A stretch of 54,557 nt of DNA. It comes from Rariglobus sp. (lineage in GTDB: Bacteria; Verrucomicrobiota; Verrucomicrobiia; Opitutales; Opitutaceae). The stretch lies in NCBI GenBank assembly GCA_029266495.1, contig JAQSWS010000024.1, positions 1 through 54,557 of the forward strand. Direction: 5' to 3'. The notes beneath the pieces were generated by a model. The model was not told the DNA's origin. It made no database searches and saw only the letters and a list, made by a program, of their open reading frames with translations. This document shows, one piece after another, positions 1 through 8,859 of this stretch (position 1 is the stretch's first letter; every line of letters begins with the position of its first letter). Made by a program: the position numbers and the translations under genes.

Positions 1-778
1 ACCAGATCGGAACACCGGCTTTGGCCGGGTTTTGAGTGGCCAACATTTTTCGAAGAGTGGGAGCGATGTTCAGGTAAACCGGCTCCGTGCCTGGATGCGC
101 CATCACGCAGCCGAGAATCTCGTAAGGATGGAGGGTGATATAATCGAAGTGATCCTTGGCGCCCGCGAGGATGGCTTGTTCGAGGTAGGTGATGTGCGCG
201 GATTTGGCGGCCATGCCGATTTTGCAATCGGGGTCGGCTCGCTTGGCGGCCTTGTAGGTGGCGACGACGACCTTGGCGTAATCGGACGCGGGGGCGTTGC
301 GTGTGCCGTTGGGCGGCTCGTTCCAGATTTCCCAATACTTGATGCGGCCCTTCGCGTGTTTGACGATTCGGTAAACGTATTCGGACCACGCCTCGAGTTT
401 GTTCAGCGGAAGGCCGCGCTCGTGATCCAATTTATTCCAAGCCGAGGCGGTCCCCAAAAACAGGCCTCCGCTGCGGATGCCCTGTGCTTCGAGATAATCC
501 AGCTGACGGTCCAGTTCGGTCCAGGTCCATTCGGTTTCGCTGACGGGCTGCACCATGTTCCAGGACGTGCGGGGGGCACGCAAATCGCGGATGCCGATGG
601 CCCTCATCTGCGGAATCCATTTTGCGTGTTGTTTGGTCCCCAGGTTACTGCTGCCGATGCCGAAGATTCCAACATCGGCGGCGGGCGCGGAATCCCCGGC
701 GAGGGCGGCGCTGCTCGCCAACGCGAGGAACGCAATCAGGCAACCGAGCGAGGCGGGGAGCGTTTTAAGGAGGTTCAT
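1..778 (-). CDS. Secreted clan GH-A-like glycoside hydrolase, 3' part outside the window
   Basis: The reading frame runs from an ATG at 776-778 to the left edge without a stop, giving about 259 visible residues. The first 25 or so residues form a signal peptide (MNLLKTLPAS, then a hydrophobic run ending in ALAG), so the protein is probably exported. A WNEPPN motif near residue 154 is the usual acid/base glutamate motif of clan GH-A TIM barrels (GH5, GH10, GH39). It is followed by a CKIGMAAKSA stretch and then a DHFDYITLHPYE stretch. The gene directly upstream (848-3433) has nearly the same three segments in the same order, so the two are paralogues, probably from tandem duplication. The nucleophile region would lie beyond the window. 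The substrate cannot be told from the sequence. There is no Shine-Dalgarno sequence before the ATG. Confidence 0.8.
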   Translation of the reverse strand, partial: MNLLKTLPASLGCLIAFLALASSAALAGDSAPAADVGIFGIGSSNLGTKQHAKWIPQMRAIGIRDLRAPRTSWNMVQPVSETEWTWTELDRQLDYLEAQGIRSGGLFLGTASAWNKLDHERGLPLNKLEAWSEYVYRIVKHAKGRIKYWEIWNEPPNGTRNAPASDYAKVVVATYKAAKRADPDCKIGMAAKSAHITYLEQAILAGAKDHFDYITLHPYEILGCVMAHPGTEPVYLNIAPTLRKMLATQNPAKAGVPIW

Positions 779-847
779 GAAACTTGAGGAAAGAGGGTTC
801 GGCGGCCGACAAGTGCAGCCGCCGAGGAGGGGAGGGAGGGTCTTCGT

Positions 848-3433
848 CTATTCGTGGACGGTCACGTTACGAAAAAAACTCTCGCTGGTGTAAGGCGACG
901 AGTCCTTGTCGCTGATAAAGACCAGGTGCGCCTTGGACCCTGTGGTGTGGGCGCCGATCGGAATGCTGTAGTGCACCCAGTCGGTTGAGGTGTGGGTGTT
1001 GAATGTTTGATTGGCGTAGGTCTGCGTGCCTTGAAGCTGGAAGATAACGCAGCCGGATCCGCCTTCCACGTTGTCGGTTTCGATGCCGATGGCCTGGATT
1101 TCGCCTTCGGGTCCGGCGGCCTTGAAGTCGAACTCGAGCACGGTGCCGGAGGTGACGGTGTAGGAGAAGCCGATCTTTTTCCACAGGTTGCCTGTCAGTT
1201 TCAGCGTGGCTCCGGCATCTTCGACGGCTACGGAGCCGTTTACCGAGTCCTGGGTGGCGTAGCTGCTGGTCGGACTGGTGCTGAAATTGACGGTGGACGG
1301 CGTGAGTTTGGTCACCGTCAGGCTCTGGATGTAATATCGCGGTGAAGCAGAAGAGAGATAGAAGTTGTATCCGTAGTTTCCTACAAACTGGGCATCGTTG
1401 ATGGTCCAGGTCAGAGTATACCACTGGGTGTTGCCAGGAACCGACTGGCTGGTCGTGGTTTTCATGCCGCTCGTGGACTCGTAGGCGATCGCGACGGACG
1501 CCGCATCGTTGGCGGCATTCCGGCGGACGACGGCGGTGATTTGAAGCGGGCCTGTGGTGTAGGAGCTGAAGTTGGGGTCGACGGTGATGTATTGGGCCGT
1601 TCCTTTCTGGATGCCGGCGGTGATCTTGTTGCAATCGCGAGCCGGACCGTAGGGCGTGGTGACCGCGGTCGAGGTGACATCCGCCTTCAGGTGATGCAGT
1701 CCAGCCTCCGTGTTGGGTCCGCCCATGGTGATGGCGACCGAGGGCGCGCTGGTGTAGTCACCGTCCCATGGGAACGGGAGCGTTTTGTTGGTGGTCGCCT
1801 GGGTAACGAGAGCCGCGGGAACACCGACCACGAGAATGGGGGAGTTGGTCAGCGAGTAGCTGCTCGCGCTGGTGACGGAACCCGTCACCGGGTTGATGAT
1901 CTGCACCGTTTGGCCGAAGTTGATGGTGTCGGTCACGCCGGGCGGCGCCCACGCGGCCATCACGGTGGTGGTGGCTCCTTGGAAGACGAAACCGTAGTCG
2001 CGGTCCGGATTGGCGGAGGTGTTCAGTTGCACCCAGCCGATGTAGTCGGGGCGGGTTCCGAGGTATTGGATCACCTTCGAGAAAGCCGTGTAGGCGGGGC
2101 GTTGAACACCTGCGCTGGAGATGAGGCCGAAGGGACCGGAGTCCCCTTCGCGGCCTTCGAACCATGTGATCACGGACACGCCTTGGGCGAGCCCCATGCT
2201 GTAGGCTTTGACGAGGTTTTCAGCGATGATCGTATCGGTGAAGGTGAGACTGCCGTTCACGGAGCCGACCGGCTGGCCCAATTCAGTAAACCAGACGGGG
2301 ACGTCGACCTTCGCGGGATTGCGGTCGGCCAGCATCTTTCGAATCGTCGGAACGAGGCTCATGAACTGCGCTTCCCATCCGTAGCCGATTTGGTCGAAGA
2401 CTTCGTAGGGATGCAGGGTGATAAAGTCGAAGTGGTCGGCGGCGCCGGCATTGATGGTTCGATACAGCCAGTTGATGTCGGCGGATTTTGCGGCGAGGCC
2501 GATTTTGCAGGTAGGGTCCTCCGCCTTGGCGGCATCATAGGCGGTGATCATGGTGCTCGCGTATTGGGCGGGCGTTCCGCCGGAAGTGTAGTTCGGCGGC
2601 TCGTTGCCGACCTCCCAGTGCCGGACCTGGTTTTTGCTATGATTCACCAGCGCGGTGACGTAATTGCCCCAAGCAGGAAGATTGTCGGTGGGGAAGGTTT
2701 GGGTGTTGGGATTAATCCAACTGGCGTTGTAGTTGATGATACCGCACACGTTCATGTTATTGGCTGCGGCGGCGGCCAGGTAAGCATCGACCTGCACCCA
2801 GTTGTAGGTTCCCGGCGAGGGCGTGATGTTGTTGATCCCCTTGAATCCCCGCACCCAGCCGGCGCCCGTCGAGGCGATCGGTCCCACCCAGGATGCCAGG
2901 TTGTCAACGCGGCTGGAAGACATGGAAACTCCGAAGGGATTCGGACGCGTCGAAACGAACTTCACGGCATCCGCGAAGACGTAGCCGTTGGTGCCGGTGT
3001 TGGCGATGAGGACGTTGCCCGCGGTTCCCGCCGTGAAATTATAGGTGCCCAGCAAGTTCCATTGGGAGCCGTCGAGCTGTTCGTTGACTTCGATCAAATC
3101 CGTGCCGCCGGAGTAGGTGACGTCCACGGGGACGTTGGTGGCACGATTGCTGGACGCCGACCACCAGAGAAAAACATCATATTCGCCAGCGGCGGGAAGA
3201 TTCGGGGTGAAGCGGACGCTTTTCGTGCCCTTGGCCCAATTGCCGTCGTGAATGTAATTGGTTCCCCAATACCCGGGGTTCGTTCCGGCGGTCCAGGTTC
3301 CAGTGACGGTGACGCCGGTCGGTGCGGCGTTGTCCACGATGACTTCGGCCGCACGACAGAGAGAGGCGGACAGGCAAAGCACACTTAACAGGGTGCGGGG
3401 AATTCTAGCAGGGCGGGGTATGACACGGTTCAT
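848..3433 (-). CDS. Secreted multidomain clan GH-A glycoside hydrolase (GH39/GH5-like)
   Basis: 861 residues. A signal peptide (residues 1-28) is followed by a beta-sandwich of the golvesin/xanthan-lyase type (about 30-160, with VIVDNAAP at its start and FADAVKFV at its end). A TIM-barrel catalytic domain spans about 167-500. The acid/base is the glutamate of VGNEPP (E278) and the nucleophile is probably that of WFTELG (E384), the usual clan GH-A pair. The last 310 residues look like one or two further beta-sandwich, carbohydrate-binding-like modules. The gene is followed after 69 bases by its shorter paralogue on the same strand. The family could be GH39 or an unassigned GH-A subgroup. Export and glycan hydrolysis are well supported; the substrate is not. 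Long open frames on the other strand here are codon-bias shadows. Confidence 0.85.
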   Translation of the reverse strand: MNRVIPRPARIPRTLLSVLCLSASLCRAAEVIVDNAAPTGVTVTGTWTAGTNPGYWGTNYIHDGNWAKGTKSVRFTPNLPAAGEYDVFLWWSASSNRATNVPVDVTYSGGTDLIEVNEQLDGSQWNLLGTYNFTAGTAGNVLIANTGTNGYVFADAVKFVSTRPNPFGVSMSSSRVDNLASWVGPIASTGAGWVRGFKGINNITPSPGTYNWVQVDAYLAAAAANNMNVCGIINYNASWINPNTQTFPTDNLPAWGNYVTALVNHSKNQVRHWEVGNEPPNYTSGGTPAQYASTMITAYDAAKAEDPTCKIGLAAKSADINWLYRTINAGAADHFDFITLHPYEVFDQIGYGWEAQFMSLVPTIRKMLADRNPAKVDVPVWFTELGQPVGSVNGSLTFTDTIIAENLVKAYSMGLAQGVSVITWFEGREGDSGPFGLISSAGVQRPAYTAFSKVIQYLGTRPDYIGWVQLNTSANPDRDYGFVFQGATTTVMAAWAPPGVTDTINFGQTVQIINPVTGSVTSASSYSLTNSPILVVGVPAALVTQATTNKTLPFPWDGDYTSAPSVAITMGGPNTEAGLHHLKADVTSTAVTTPYGPARDCNKITAGIQKGTAQYITVDPNFSSYTTGPLQITAVVRRNAANDAASVAIAYESTSGMKTTTSQSVPGNTQWYTLTWTINDAQFVGNYGYNFYLSSASPRYYIQSLTVTKLTPSTVNFSTSPTSSYATQDSVNGSVAVEDAGATLKLTGNLWKKIGFSYTVTSGTVLEFDFKAAGPEGEIQAIGIETDNVEGGSGCVIFQLQGTQTYANQTFNTHTSTDWVHYSIPIGAHTTGSKAHLVFISDKDSSPYTSESFFRNVTVHE

Positions 3434-3824
3434 GATCGGTCTTTTTTTGGGGTGAGGTTTGTGCCGGGCGCGGGTTTATTGCGCAGGGGTATGGCAGGGC
3501 TTCGCCGGAGCTCAGAAACGATCAACGACGGGATAAATCCAATTGGATACGTTTATGTATTTTGATAAAAACTTACGACTTATTGTTCGGAGGAGTGACC
3601 TCGCCGGCGGTCGTGACCGGGATGAACAGGGGTGGGAGCTGCAGAGGGTTTTACAGGGCGGTCAGTGAGGCTTGTGCTCCTTGACCGTGCCGTTGTCGGT
3701 GTCGTCTATCCGGTAGGTCTTCAGCGAGTGGAAGCGCGCGCGGATATCACGGAGATCACCCATGTGAACCACAGCGGTATTGCGATTACCAACCAGTCGA
3801 GCAGGTGCATGTATCGGGAAGATC
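3434..3824. other. Gene-free stretch with a symporter remnant
   Basis: This 391-base interval precedes the glycosidase gene that starts at 3433 and follows the 3' end of the GH38 gene. The left half (about 3530-3590) is AT-richer than its surroundings, as expected for a promoter region of the gene at 3433, but no clear promoter boxes could be assigned. The right half holds the decayed sodium:solute symporter ends described separately. Confidence 0.5.
3662..3810 (-). pseudogene. Remnant of a sodium:solute symporter: first and last segments fused by an internal deletion
   Basis: On the minus strand an ATG at 3808-3810 opens a frame beginning MHLLDWLVIAIPLWF, which resembles the N-terminus of sodium:solute symporter (SSS) family proteins. 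It stops after 29 residues (TGA at 3721-3723). The neighbouring frame, open from about 3778 to a TGA at 3662-3664, reads a charged tail ending SLKTYRIDDTDNGTVKEHKP. This resembles the cytoplasmic C-terminal tails that I associate with symporters of this family in Opitutaceae; that recognition is from memory. Some 500 residues of membrane segments that should lie between them are missing. I infer a symporter gene that lost its middle and went out of frame. It would be the only trace of a transporter in the window. Confidence 0.55.
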
Positions 3825-6287
3825 CTAACGACGCGGTTCCTCGGCGGTGGTCACCCGCGCAGCGATCCAGCCGCGTTCAGTGGAGGTGAGATGGAACGAG
3901 AGAATTTCGTGGCGCGTGATCCTTCCGAGAGTGATACGCTGGCCGAGCCAGGTGAGGGCGCACGGGGCGGCTTTGGTTGCCCCGCCTTGAATGCGCACCA
4001 CCCAGCCCTTGCCCGCGGCCGCGGGCTTTACCGCGAGCAGCCGGGCACCGGAGCTCAGCGAGGCAAAGGAGCCGCTGCGTCCGCGGGGGCCGGCGTGAGA
4101 GGCGGTGCGAATAAGCGCGATGGGTTGCTCAAGGCTGTCGGCGAGCGCCCCTGCATCGACATCGCCCGCACCGATAGCGAACTTGAAGCAGTGTTCGCCC
4201 AAATCCTGATGCGGGCGCCATGGTTCTTCGCCGGCCGCAGCCGCGCCGTTGCGTGCATAGCGCGTCGAGCGGACCACCGTGGCGCGGAGCGTGCCGGCGG
4301 TGAGGTCGAAGTTGTAGAGTGCGTCGCTTGCGAACACGAATGGACGGGGCCCCGCATCGGCGCGGATCCAGCGTCCGCCGGGAACTTCGCCGAGCGGGCC
4401 GCGAGTGACCTCGCCGCCGGGCACTTCGAAGGTCGCGCGTTCGCCGGCTCCGGGCATGAGGAGCTTCAGGCGGGCGGAGCGTTCGTTCCAAAGCAGGCGG
4501 GCCGAAATCGCGACGTGGCGCGCGCCCTGATCGACCGAGAAACTCAGTTCCAGGCGGGAGGTCCCGGAGGTGAGCATCACCCAGAGGACGGCGCGCAGCG
4601 GGCCCTTTTCGAGAACCTTGGTTTGGGTGACCTGCCAGCTGGCGAGGACGTTTGAAATATCGTCGCCATGGTGATCGCCATCGTGATTGCCCCAGGAGCC
4701 GAATGGGTCGTCGAAGGTCGCCAGGCGCAAGCCGTCGCGACCGAAGAGTTTTTTGCCGTCGAGCGTGATGTCGACGCCGGCGGCGCCGGCCTTGGCCGAC
4801 ACGGTGAGCGCTTCGTTGGCGACGAACGTGTCGCCGCGGGTGCGCACCCGGGTTTTGATCGGCGGCGCCAGACGCGGAGTTTCGTTCCAGGCGACACGCA
4901 CCACCTGATAACCGCAGGCCGGCAGGGTGGCGGGGAAGAGGAAGCGTTTACGCCAGGGCAAATGGGGCGCGAACTGATTGTCCACCGCGAGCAATTGGAA
5001 CGGCACGGGCTGGCCGCGGTGGTCGATCACTTCAACCGGAAGCGCGTCGGGCTTGTCCTTATAGAGCTGGATCAATCGGTAATCCATGCAGGCCTCGAAC
5101 TCGGCCAGCGTGGTCAACGTGACGGGGTGGGGGTTAAACAGCACCACCGGGACGGCCGACGGCATGTTCTCCGCAGGCGAGGGCACGCGGGTGTCGCATT
5201 CGGCGGCGAGAGCCGTGAGCGCAGCCAGTTCATGGCGGCGGGCGTCGTGGTAGGCCACGCCGAGCCAGGCATGCTGGTCTTCGTAGGTGGACTCGATGGA
5301 CGAGCCGGGAAGGATGTCGTGAAAGGTATTAAACAACATCGAGTCCCACGCCGCGTTCAAGTCCGGTGCCGGCCGGTCGAGCGCGGCGGAGATGACGCTC
5401 GACGTGCGCTCGGCGGTGAGCAGGAGATTCTCGGTGCGGCGGTAGGCTTTTTTGTAGCGAAAAGCACTCGCGTAGCAGCCGCGGAGAGTGAAATTGAGCT
5501 CCTTCCTAACGACGGGATGGCTTTTCTTTTCCTTCGAGAGCGCGTCGAAGAAGCGGTGGAACGTGGAGAACTCGATCTCGACGTCAGGATTGGCATCACG
5601 CCACGCGAGGATCTCTCGGATCTCTTGCTTGCTGGGACCGCCGCCGTGGTTGCCGAGGCCAAAGGTGATGGCGACGTTTTCCAGTCCCCAGGCTGGAGCC
5701 TTCTCGCGATATTGATCCAGACGCCGGGCGACTTCACTGCGATCCGTGCCATACCACCCGACTGGAATGCGCCAGCACAGCACACGGCGTCCGCCCGCGC
5801 CTTCCCACCAAAATGCGGGGGAGGGCAGCGGGCAGTCGGCCTCGAACGGACGGGAAAAAGCAAAGTAGTCCATCCCGGCGGCCGAGTAGATTTCCGGCCA
5901 GCCAAAGCTGTGACCAAAGGAGTCGGCGGCCCAAGCCACGCGCGGACGCACGCCCAGTTCGCGCTGCATGTAGTTGAGCCCGCAGGTAAAATGACGGTTG
6001 AGCACCTCGGTGGCCGGGAGATTGGTGTCGGGCTGGCAGAGGGTGCCGCCGACGACATCCCAGCGTCCGGCGTCGATCTGTTCACGGATGCGATCAAAGG
6101 TGGGCCGATCGTGCTCCTGAATATGGCGGTAGATGGAGGTCTCGCCGCGGATATAGGTGAGTTCAGGGAACTCATCCATAAGGTGAAGAATGGTGCGGCA
6201 CGTGATAATGCCTTCGTTGAGACCCTCGCGCCAGTCCCAGAGCCAAACGGGGTCCAGATGTGAATTGCCGATAAGATGAAAGCGCAT
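3825..6287 (-). CDS. GH38 alpha-mannosidase, cytoplasmic
   Basis: 820 residues from the chosen ATG at 6285-6287. The open frame extends 42 codons further upstream, but homology starts at MRFHLIGNSHLDPVW. GH38 marks are the zinc-binding H-x-D (H10, D12 in SHLDPVW), a second zinc-site/nucleophile Asp in WAADSFGHS (D112), and the histidine motif FNTFHDILPGSS in the middle of the protein. The C-terminal half is the beta-sandwich region usual for the family. There is no signal peptide, so it probably acts on imported oligosaccharides, removing alpha-mannosyl residues. Its neighbours on the same strand are secreted glycosidases. A second, divergent GH38 of the mannosylglycerate-hydrolase type lies at 14437-17211. 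No Shine-Dalgarno sequence is visible at either possible start. Confidence 0.9.
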   Translation of the reverse strand: MRFHLIGNSHLDPVWLWDWREGLNEGIITCRTILHLMDEFPELTYIRGETSIYRHIQEHDRPTFDRIREQIDAGRWDVVGGTLCQPDTNLPATEVLNRHFTCGLNYMQRELGVRPRVAWAADSFGHSFGWPEIYSAAGMDYFAFSRPFEADCPLPSPAFWWEGAGGRRVLCWRIPVGWYGTDRSEVARRLDQYREKAPAWGLENVAITFGLGNHGGGPSKQEIREILAWRDANPDVEIEFSTFHRFFDALSKEKKSHPVVRKELNFTLRGCYASAFRYKKAYRRTENLLLTAERTSSVISAALDRPAPDLNAAWDSMLFNTFHDILPGSSIESTYEDQHAWLGVAYHDARRHELAALTALAAECDTRVPSPAENMPSAVPVVLFNPHPVTLTTLAEFEACMDYRLIQLYKDKPDALPVEVIDHRGQPVPFQLLAVDNQFAPHLPWRKRFLFPATLPACGYQVVRVAWNETPRLAPPIKTRVRTRGDTFVANEALTVSAKAGAAGVDITLDGKKLFGRDGLRLATFDDPFGSWGNHDGDHHGDDISNVLASWQVTQTKVLEKGPLRAVLWVMLTSGTSRLELSFSVDQGARHVAISARLLWNERSARLKLLMPGAGERATFEVPGGEVTRGPLGEVPGGRWIRADAGPRPFVFASDALYNFDLTAGTLRATVVRSTRYARNGAAAAGEEPWRPHQDLGEHCFKFAIGAGDVDAGALADSLEQPIALIRTASHAGPRGRSGSFASLSSGARLLAVKPAAAGKGWVVRIQGGATKAAPCALTWLGQRITLGRITRHEILSFHLTSTERGWIAARVTTAEEPRR

Positions 6288-6631
6288 GGAGAGAGGGAAA
6301 CGGGGTTTGTTGGTGCCGACGCCGGCAGGAAGGAGGAGAGGCAGCCTTCGGCGATCCAAGCGCGCAAGGCCGTGATCACTTAACATTAAGTTAAGCGGAA
6401 ACAACCGGGCCATCGTTTCGAACGAAGCCCGCGGAGAGCGAAACCGGGGTGGCGGACTCCTTCTCCGAGCCGAAGGTCCGGCATGTATTTGTTGCAGCGC
6501 GAGTCCGTGGAAATGCCAGCGCAGCGGCTTTCGGTCCGGGCTTCGTATTCGAGCGTGGCAAAAATTCGTCGCCGGCCATGTGGCCGGCTGGTCGCTCAGC
6601 TAGCCACGCTTCGCTTCGGCCTGGTAGGCGC
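6288..6631. other. Gene-free stretch upstream of the GH38 gene
   Basis: No convincing gene is seen here. The minus-strand frame that extends the GH38 protein up to 6413 codes an arginine- and leucine-rich stretch without homology to the family, so it is taken as leader sequence. The remaining 220 bases adjoin the decayed glcF copy and may themselves be decayed coding DNA, but I could not identify the source. Confidence 0.5.
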
Positions 6632-6763
6632 GCGCGATCCGGCCACGCGGCGAGTTCCGCTCCTTCTTGGTTTTCACATAGGTCGGGCAGGTCGACAGGC
6701 ACATGTCGCAGTGCATGCATTGCTGGAGAATCGAATAGTCAATGTTCGCGAGTTTTTTATCAC
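6632..6763 (-). pseudogene. Decayed 5' end of a second glcF copy
   Basis: This segment is nearly the same nucleotide sequence as 18448-18585, the start of the intact glcF and the glcF/glcD junction. It includes the region coding the first 4Fe-4S motif (CMHCGMCLPTCPTY in the intact gene) and the sequence around the GTG start. The copy is out of frame through single-base changes: for example the poly-T run at the junction is one base shorter (6752-6758) than in the intact gene. Nothing of glcF beyond about residue 45 remains. It cannot encode a working iron-sulfur subunit. Confidence 0.85.
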
Positions 6764-7055
6764 AGATCGAGGCTGCACGTTTTGACCGAGGTGGCGCCGG
6801 AGAACATTGCCAGCCGAGTCTGGCGTGCGGCGGGTTGCGGCAGGGAGCTTCAGCAGAACCTGGGTGATCACGCCGAGCGTGCCTTCGCTGCCGACGAACA
6901 GATCGCGGAGATATAGCCGGCGACGTCCTTCATGCATTTGGAATCGAGCGAGCAGATCGAGCCGTCGGCAAGGGCGGCCTCAAGGCCGATGACGTAATCG
7001 TGGGTGACTCCGTATTTGAGTCCGTGCAGGCCGACGGATTTTTTTATCAGACCGT
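6764..7055 (-). pseudogene. Decayed, internally deleted second copy of glcD
   Basis: After the glcF/glcD junction this segment jumps to sequence matching about 19023-19049 of the intact glcD (6771-6797). It then jumps again to sequence matching about 19269-19510 (6797-7043). Two internal deletions of roughly 430 and 220 bases are therefore implied. The surviving part codes recognisable pieces in different frames, including GLKYGVTHDYVIGLEAALAD and DLFVGSEGTLGVITQVLLKL, against the FAD-binding region of the intact protein. One-base insertions and deletions separate the frames: an extra base in the CAGGGAGC context near 6842 and a missing one in GATATAGCC near 6911. The copy ends about 50 bases before the 3' end of the next gene. 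Confidence 0.85.
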
Positions 7056-7106
7056 TGTGCGGCAGAGGAACACGTCCTTGATCGGCGGTGCAGATGTGTC
7101 GGGGCA

Positions 7107-8690
7107 TTACTGTCGAATCAGACGCACGCCGTCGGCCATGACGTAGGTGCCGGCGGCGGTGCCTGCGTTGCTGATTTCGATGTATTGCATGAGGCCCGTG
7201 GTCCAGCCGGCCTGGAAATAATAGCTGCCGGGCAAGGTTCGCCACACGACGCTGCTCGCCGTGTTGGAGCCGGAACGTTGGTCGACATAGTTTAGGTAAG
7301 ACTGTCCATTGGCCCGCACGGTGACCTTGGTGTTCGAGGAACGGTTAGCCATGGAAGGATAGCATATCTGGACTTGGTAGTAGCCGGCTGCGGGCACACA
7401 AGGACTGTAGCGGACGTAGCGCACGGTGCCTTTGCCCGCGTTGTCATGCCTTGAGGTGGCGTAGTTGGCCTTCTGAAGCGTGCTGGGCAGCCAGTGGGAC
7501 GCATCGGGATAGTAGTTCACCGCTCCCGGCAGGTAGGAATCGTCCAGTGTCAAAACCGCGCCATCCTGGACGGTTTGGAACACAGGATCGTCAATGACCT
7601 CCATGTAGTCGAAGTAGGAGGGTTTGGGACAGACGCCATCAATGTAGTATTTGGTGCCGTTATACTTCACCTGGCATAGTCCGAAGTAGTCGGTGGAAAC
7701 GACTGTGGAAGGCGAACTATACGCGGCGTTCTGGGTTTTCCGGTCCAACAGTTCGTAGGGGAAGATGGCCGCGACTCCCTTCTGATTGGCCAGCTCGCGG
7801 ACCAGCGCGAGCATATTGGCCGACTGGCGTGCGTAGGCGGCGGGATCGGCCGTGACATTGCCCTGTGCGTCGACTGTCTTGAGCAGCGAACCAGCGTAGT
7901 CGTTCGTCTCGGTGATCCAAATCGGCTTTCCGTAGCTATTAAGCTTCGTGATGATCCGGTTGGACGATTGCATGTCGGAATACCAATGCCAGGCGGTGAT
8001 ATTCCAAAGGCAGTAGCTCCAACCTTCCACTTGGGCATCGGCGATGACTTGATCGAGATAGCCATAGTGGAGCCATGCGTCGCCGACCACTCGATTAAAG
8101 GCGGTGTTGTTGAGCGTGTTGCCATCCCAGACACCTTGGCAGAAGCCGCGAAGGATGGCCTTCACCTTGGCGTATTTCAGAGAATCGTAGTGTGAGATAA
8201 GGTCGCCATTGGTGCCGGGCAAGAGGGCGCCATAGGTGGCGGCCATTTCGTTCTCCAGTTCGATCTCGGTGATGATGCCGTCCAAGAAATCATTCTTTCG
8301 GGCGGTGACAAAGGCGACTGCCCGGTTGTAGCAAGCCTGCCGGATCTGTTCCGCGGTGCTCGTGGCGAAGGAGACGGAGGCCGGCTTGTAAAGGATGGGG
8401 AGAATCTTGATTTTGTAGGCCGGGCCGTAGAAGTCGGGATTGGCGCGAATGGCGGCCAGCAGGCCGGCGAGCGAAGCGTCGTCACCCTCACCGGCATCCA
8501 TTCGGTAATAAGTCGCGCCCAGATCCTTGATGAGCTGCAACTGGCTGGAGTGGGCTATCTGCGTGACGCCGTAGGGCGACGAGATGCGCCCGGAATGTCC
8601 GCAGATGCCCCATATCTTGTCGACCGCGTGAACCAGCGGGGCGATGAGACAGAAGAAAGCACTGACTGCGATTTTTGTGGGGGTATTCAT
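7107..8690 (-). CDS. Secreted clan GH-A-like glycosidase with C-terminal golvesin-like domain
   Basis: 527 residues. A signal peptide (1-22, ending VHA) is followed by a TIM-barrel-like catalytic region (about 25-370). Candidate catalytic glutamates are E148 in IELENEM and E261 in WITETND, positioned as in clan GH-A enzymes, although the first motif lacks the usual NEP. Residues about 385-527 form a beta-sandwich of the golvesin/xanthan-lyase type (ending TYVMADGVRLI), the same type that sits at the N-terminus of the protein at 848-3433. The gene belongs to the minus-strand set of secreted glycosidases. The bases before the ATG read CACCCCAAAAAC, with no Shine-Dalgarno sequence. The family and substrate are not recognised; the overall class is fairly sure. 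Confidence 0.75.
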   Translation of the reverse strand: MNTPTKIAVSAFFCLIAPLVHAVDKIWGICGHSGRISSPYGVTQIAHSSQLQLIKDLGATYYRMDAGEGDDASLAGLLAAIRANPDFYGPAYKIKILPILYKPASVSFATSTAEQIRQACYNRAVAFVTARKNDFLDGIITEIELENEMAATYGALLPGTNGDLISHYDSLKYAKVKAILRGFCQGVWDGNTLNNTAFNRVVGDAWLHYGYLDQVIADAQVEGWSYCLWNITAWHWYSDMQSSNRIITKLNSYGKPIWITETNDYAGSLLKTVDAQGNVTADPAAYARQSANMLALVRELANQKGVAAIFPYELLDRKTQNAAYSSPSTVVSTDYFGLCQVKYNGTKYYIDGVCPKPSYFDYMEVIDDPVFQTVQDGAVLTLDDSYLPGAVNYYPDASHWLPSTLQKANYATSRHDNAGKGTVRYVRYSPCVPAAGYYQVQICYPSMANRSSNTKVTVRANGQSYLNYVDQRSGSNTASSVVWRTLPGSYYFQAGWTTGLMQYIEISNAGTAAGTYVMADGVRLIRQ

Positions 8691-8859
8691 GTTTTTGGGG
8701 TGGAAGATGGATCGTAAACGCGTGGGAAAGCGATTCGGAGCACAGCTGCACGGGGCGGCGGGGAAAGCGACCCGCCGAACCCGCGTCCGGCCGGTTGAAG
8801 AAAACCGGCCGGCCTATGAACAAAGGAGTTTCCGCCCGAGGCTGGGCGGATCGATTAGG

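Noticed and set aside
1541-3388. A 615-codon open frame antisense to the glycosidase gene
   Set aside because: Same reason: a shadow of the real coding frame, with no start context or family pattern.
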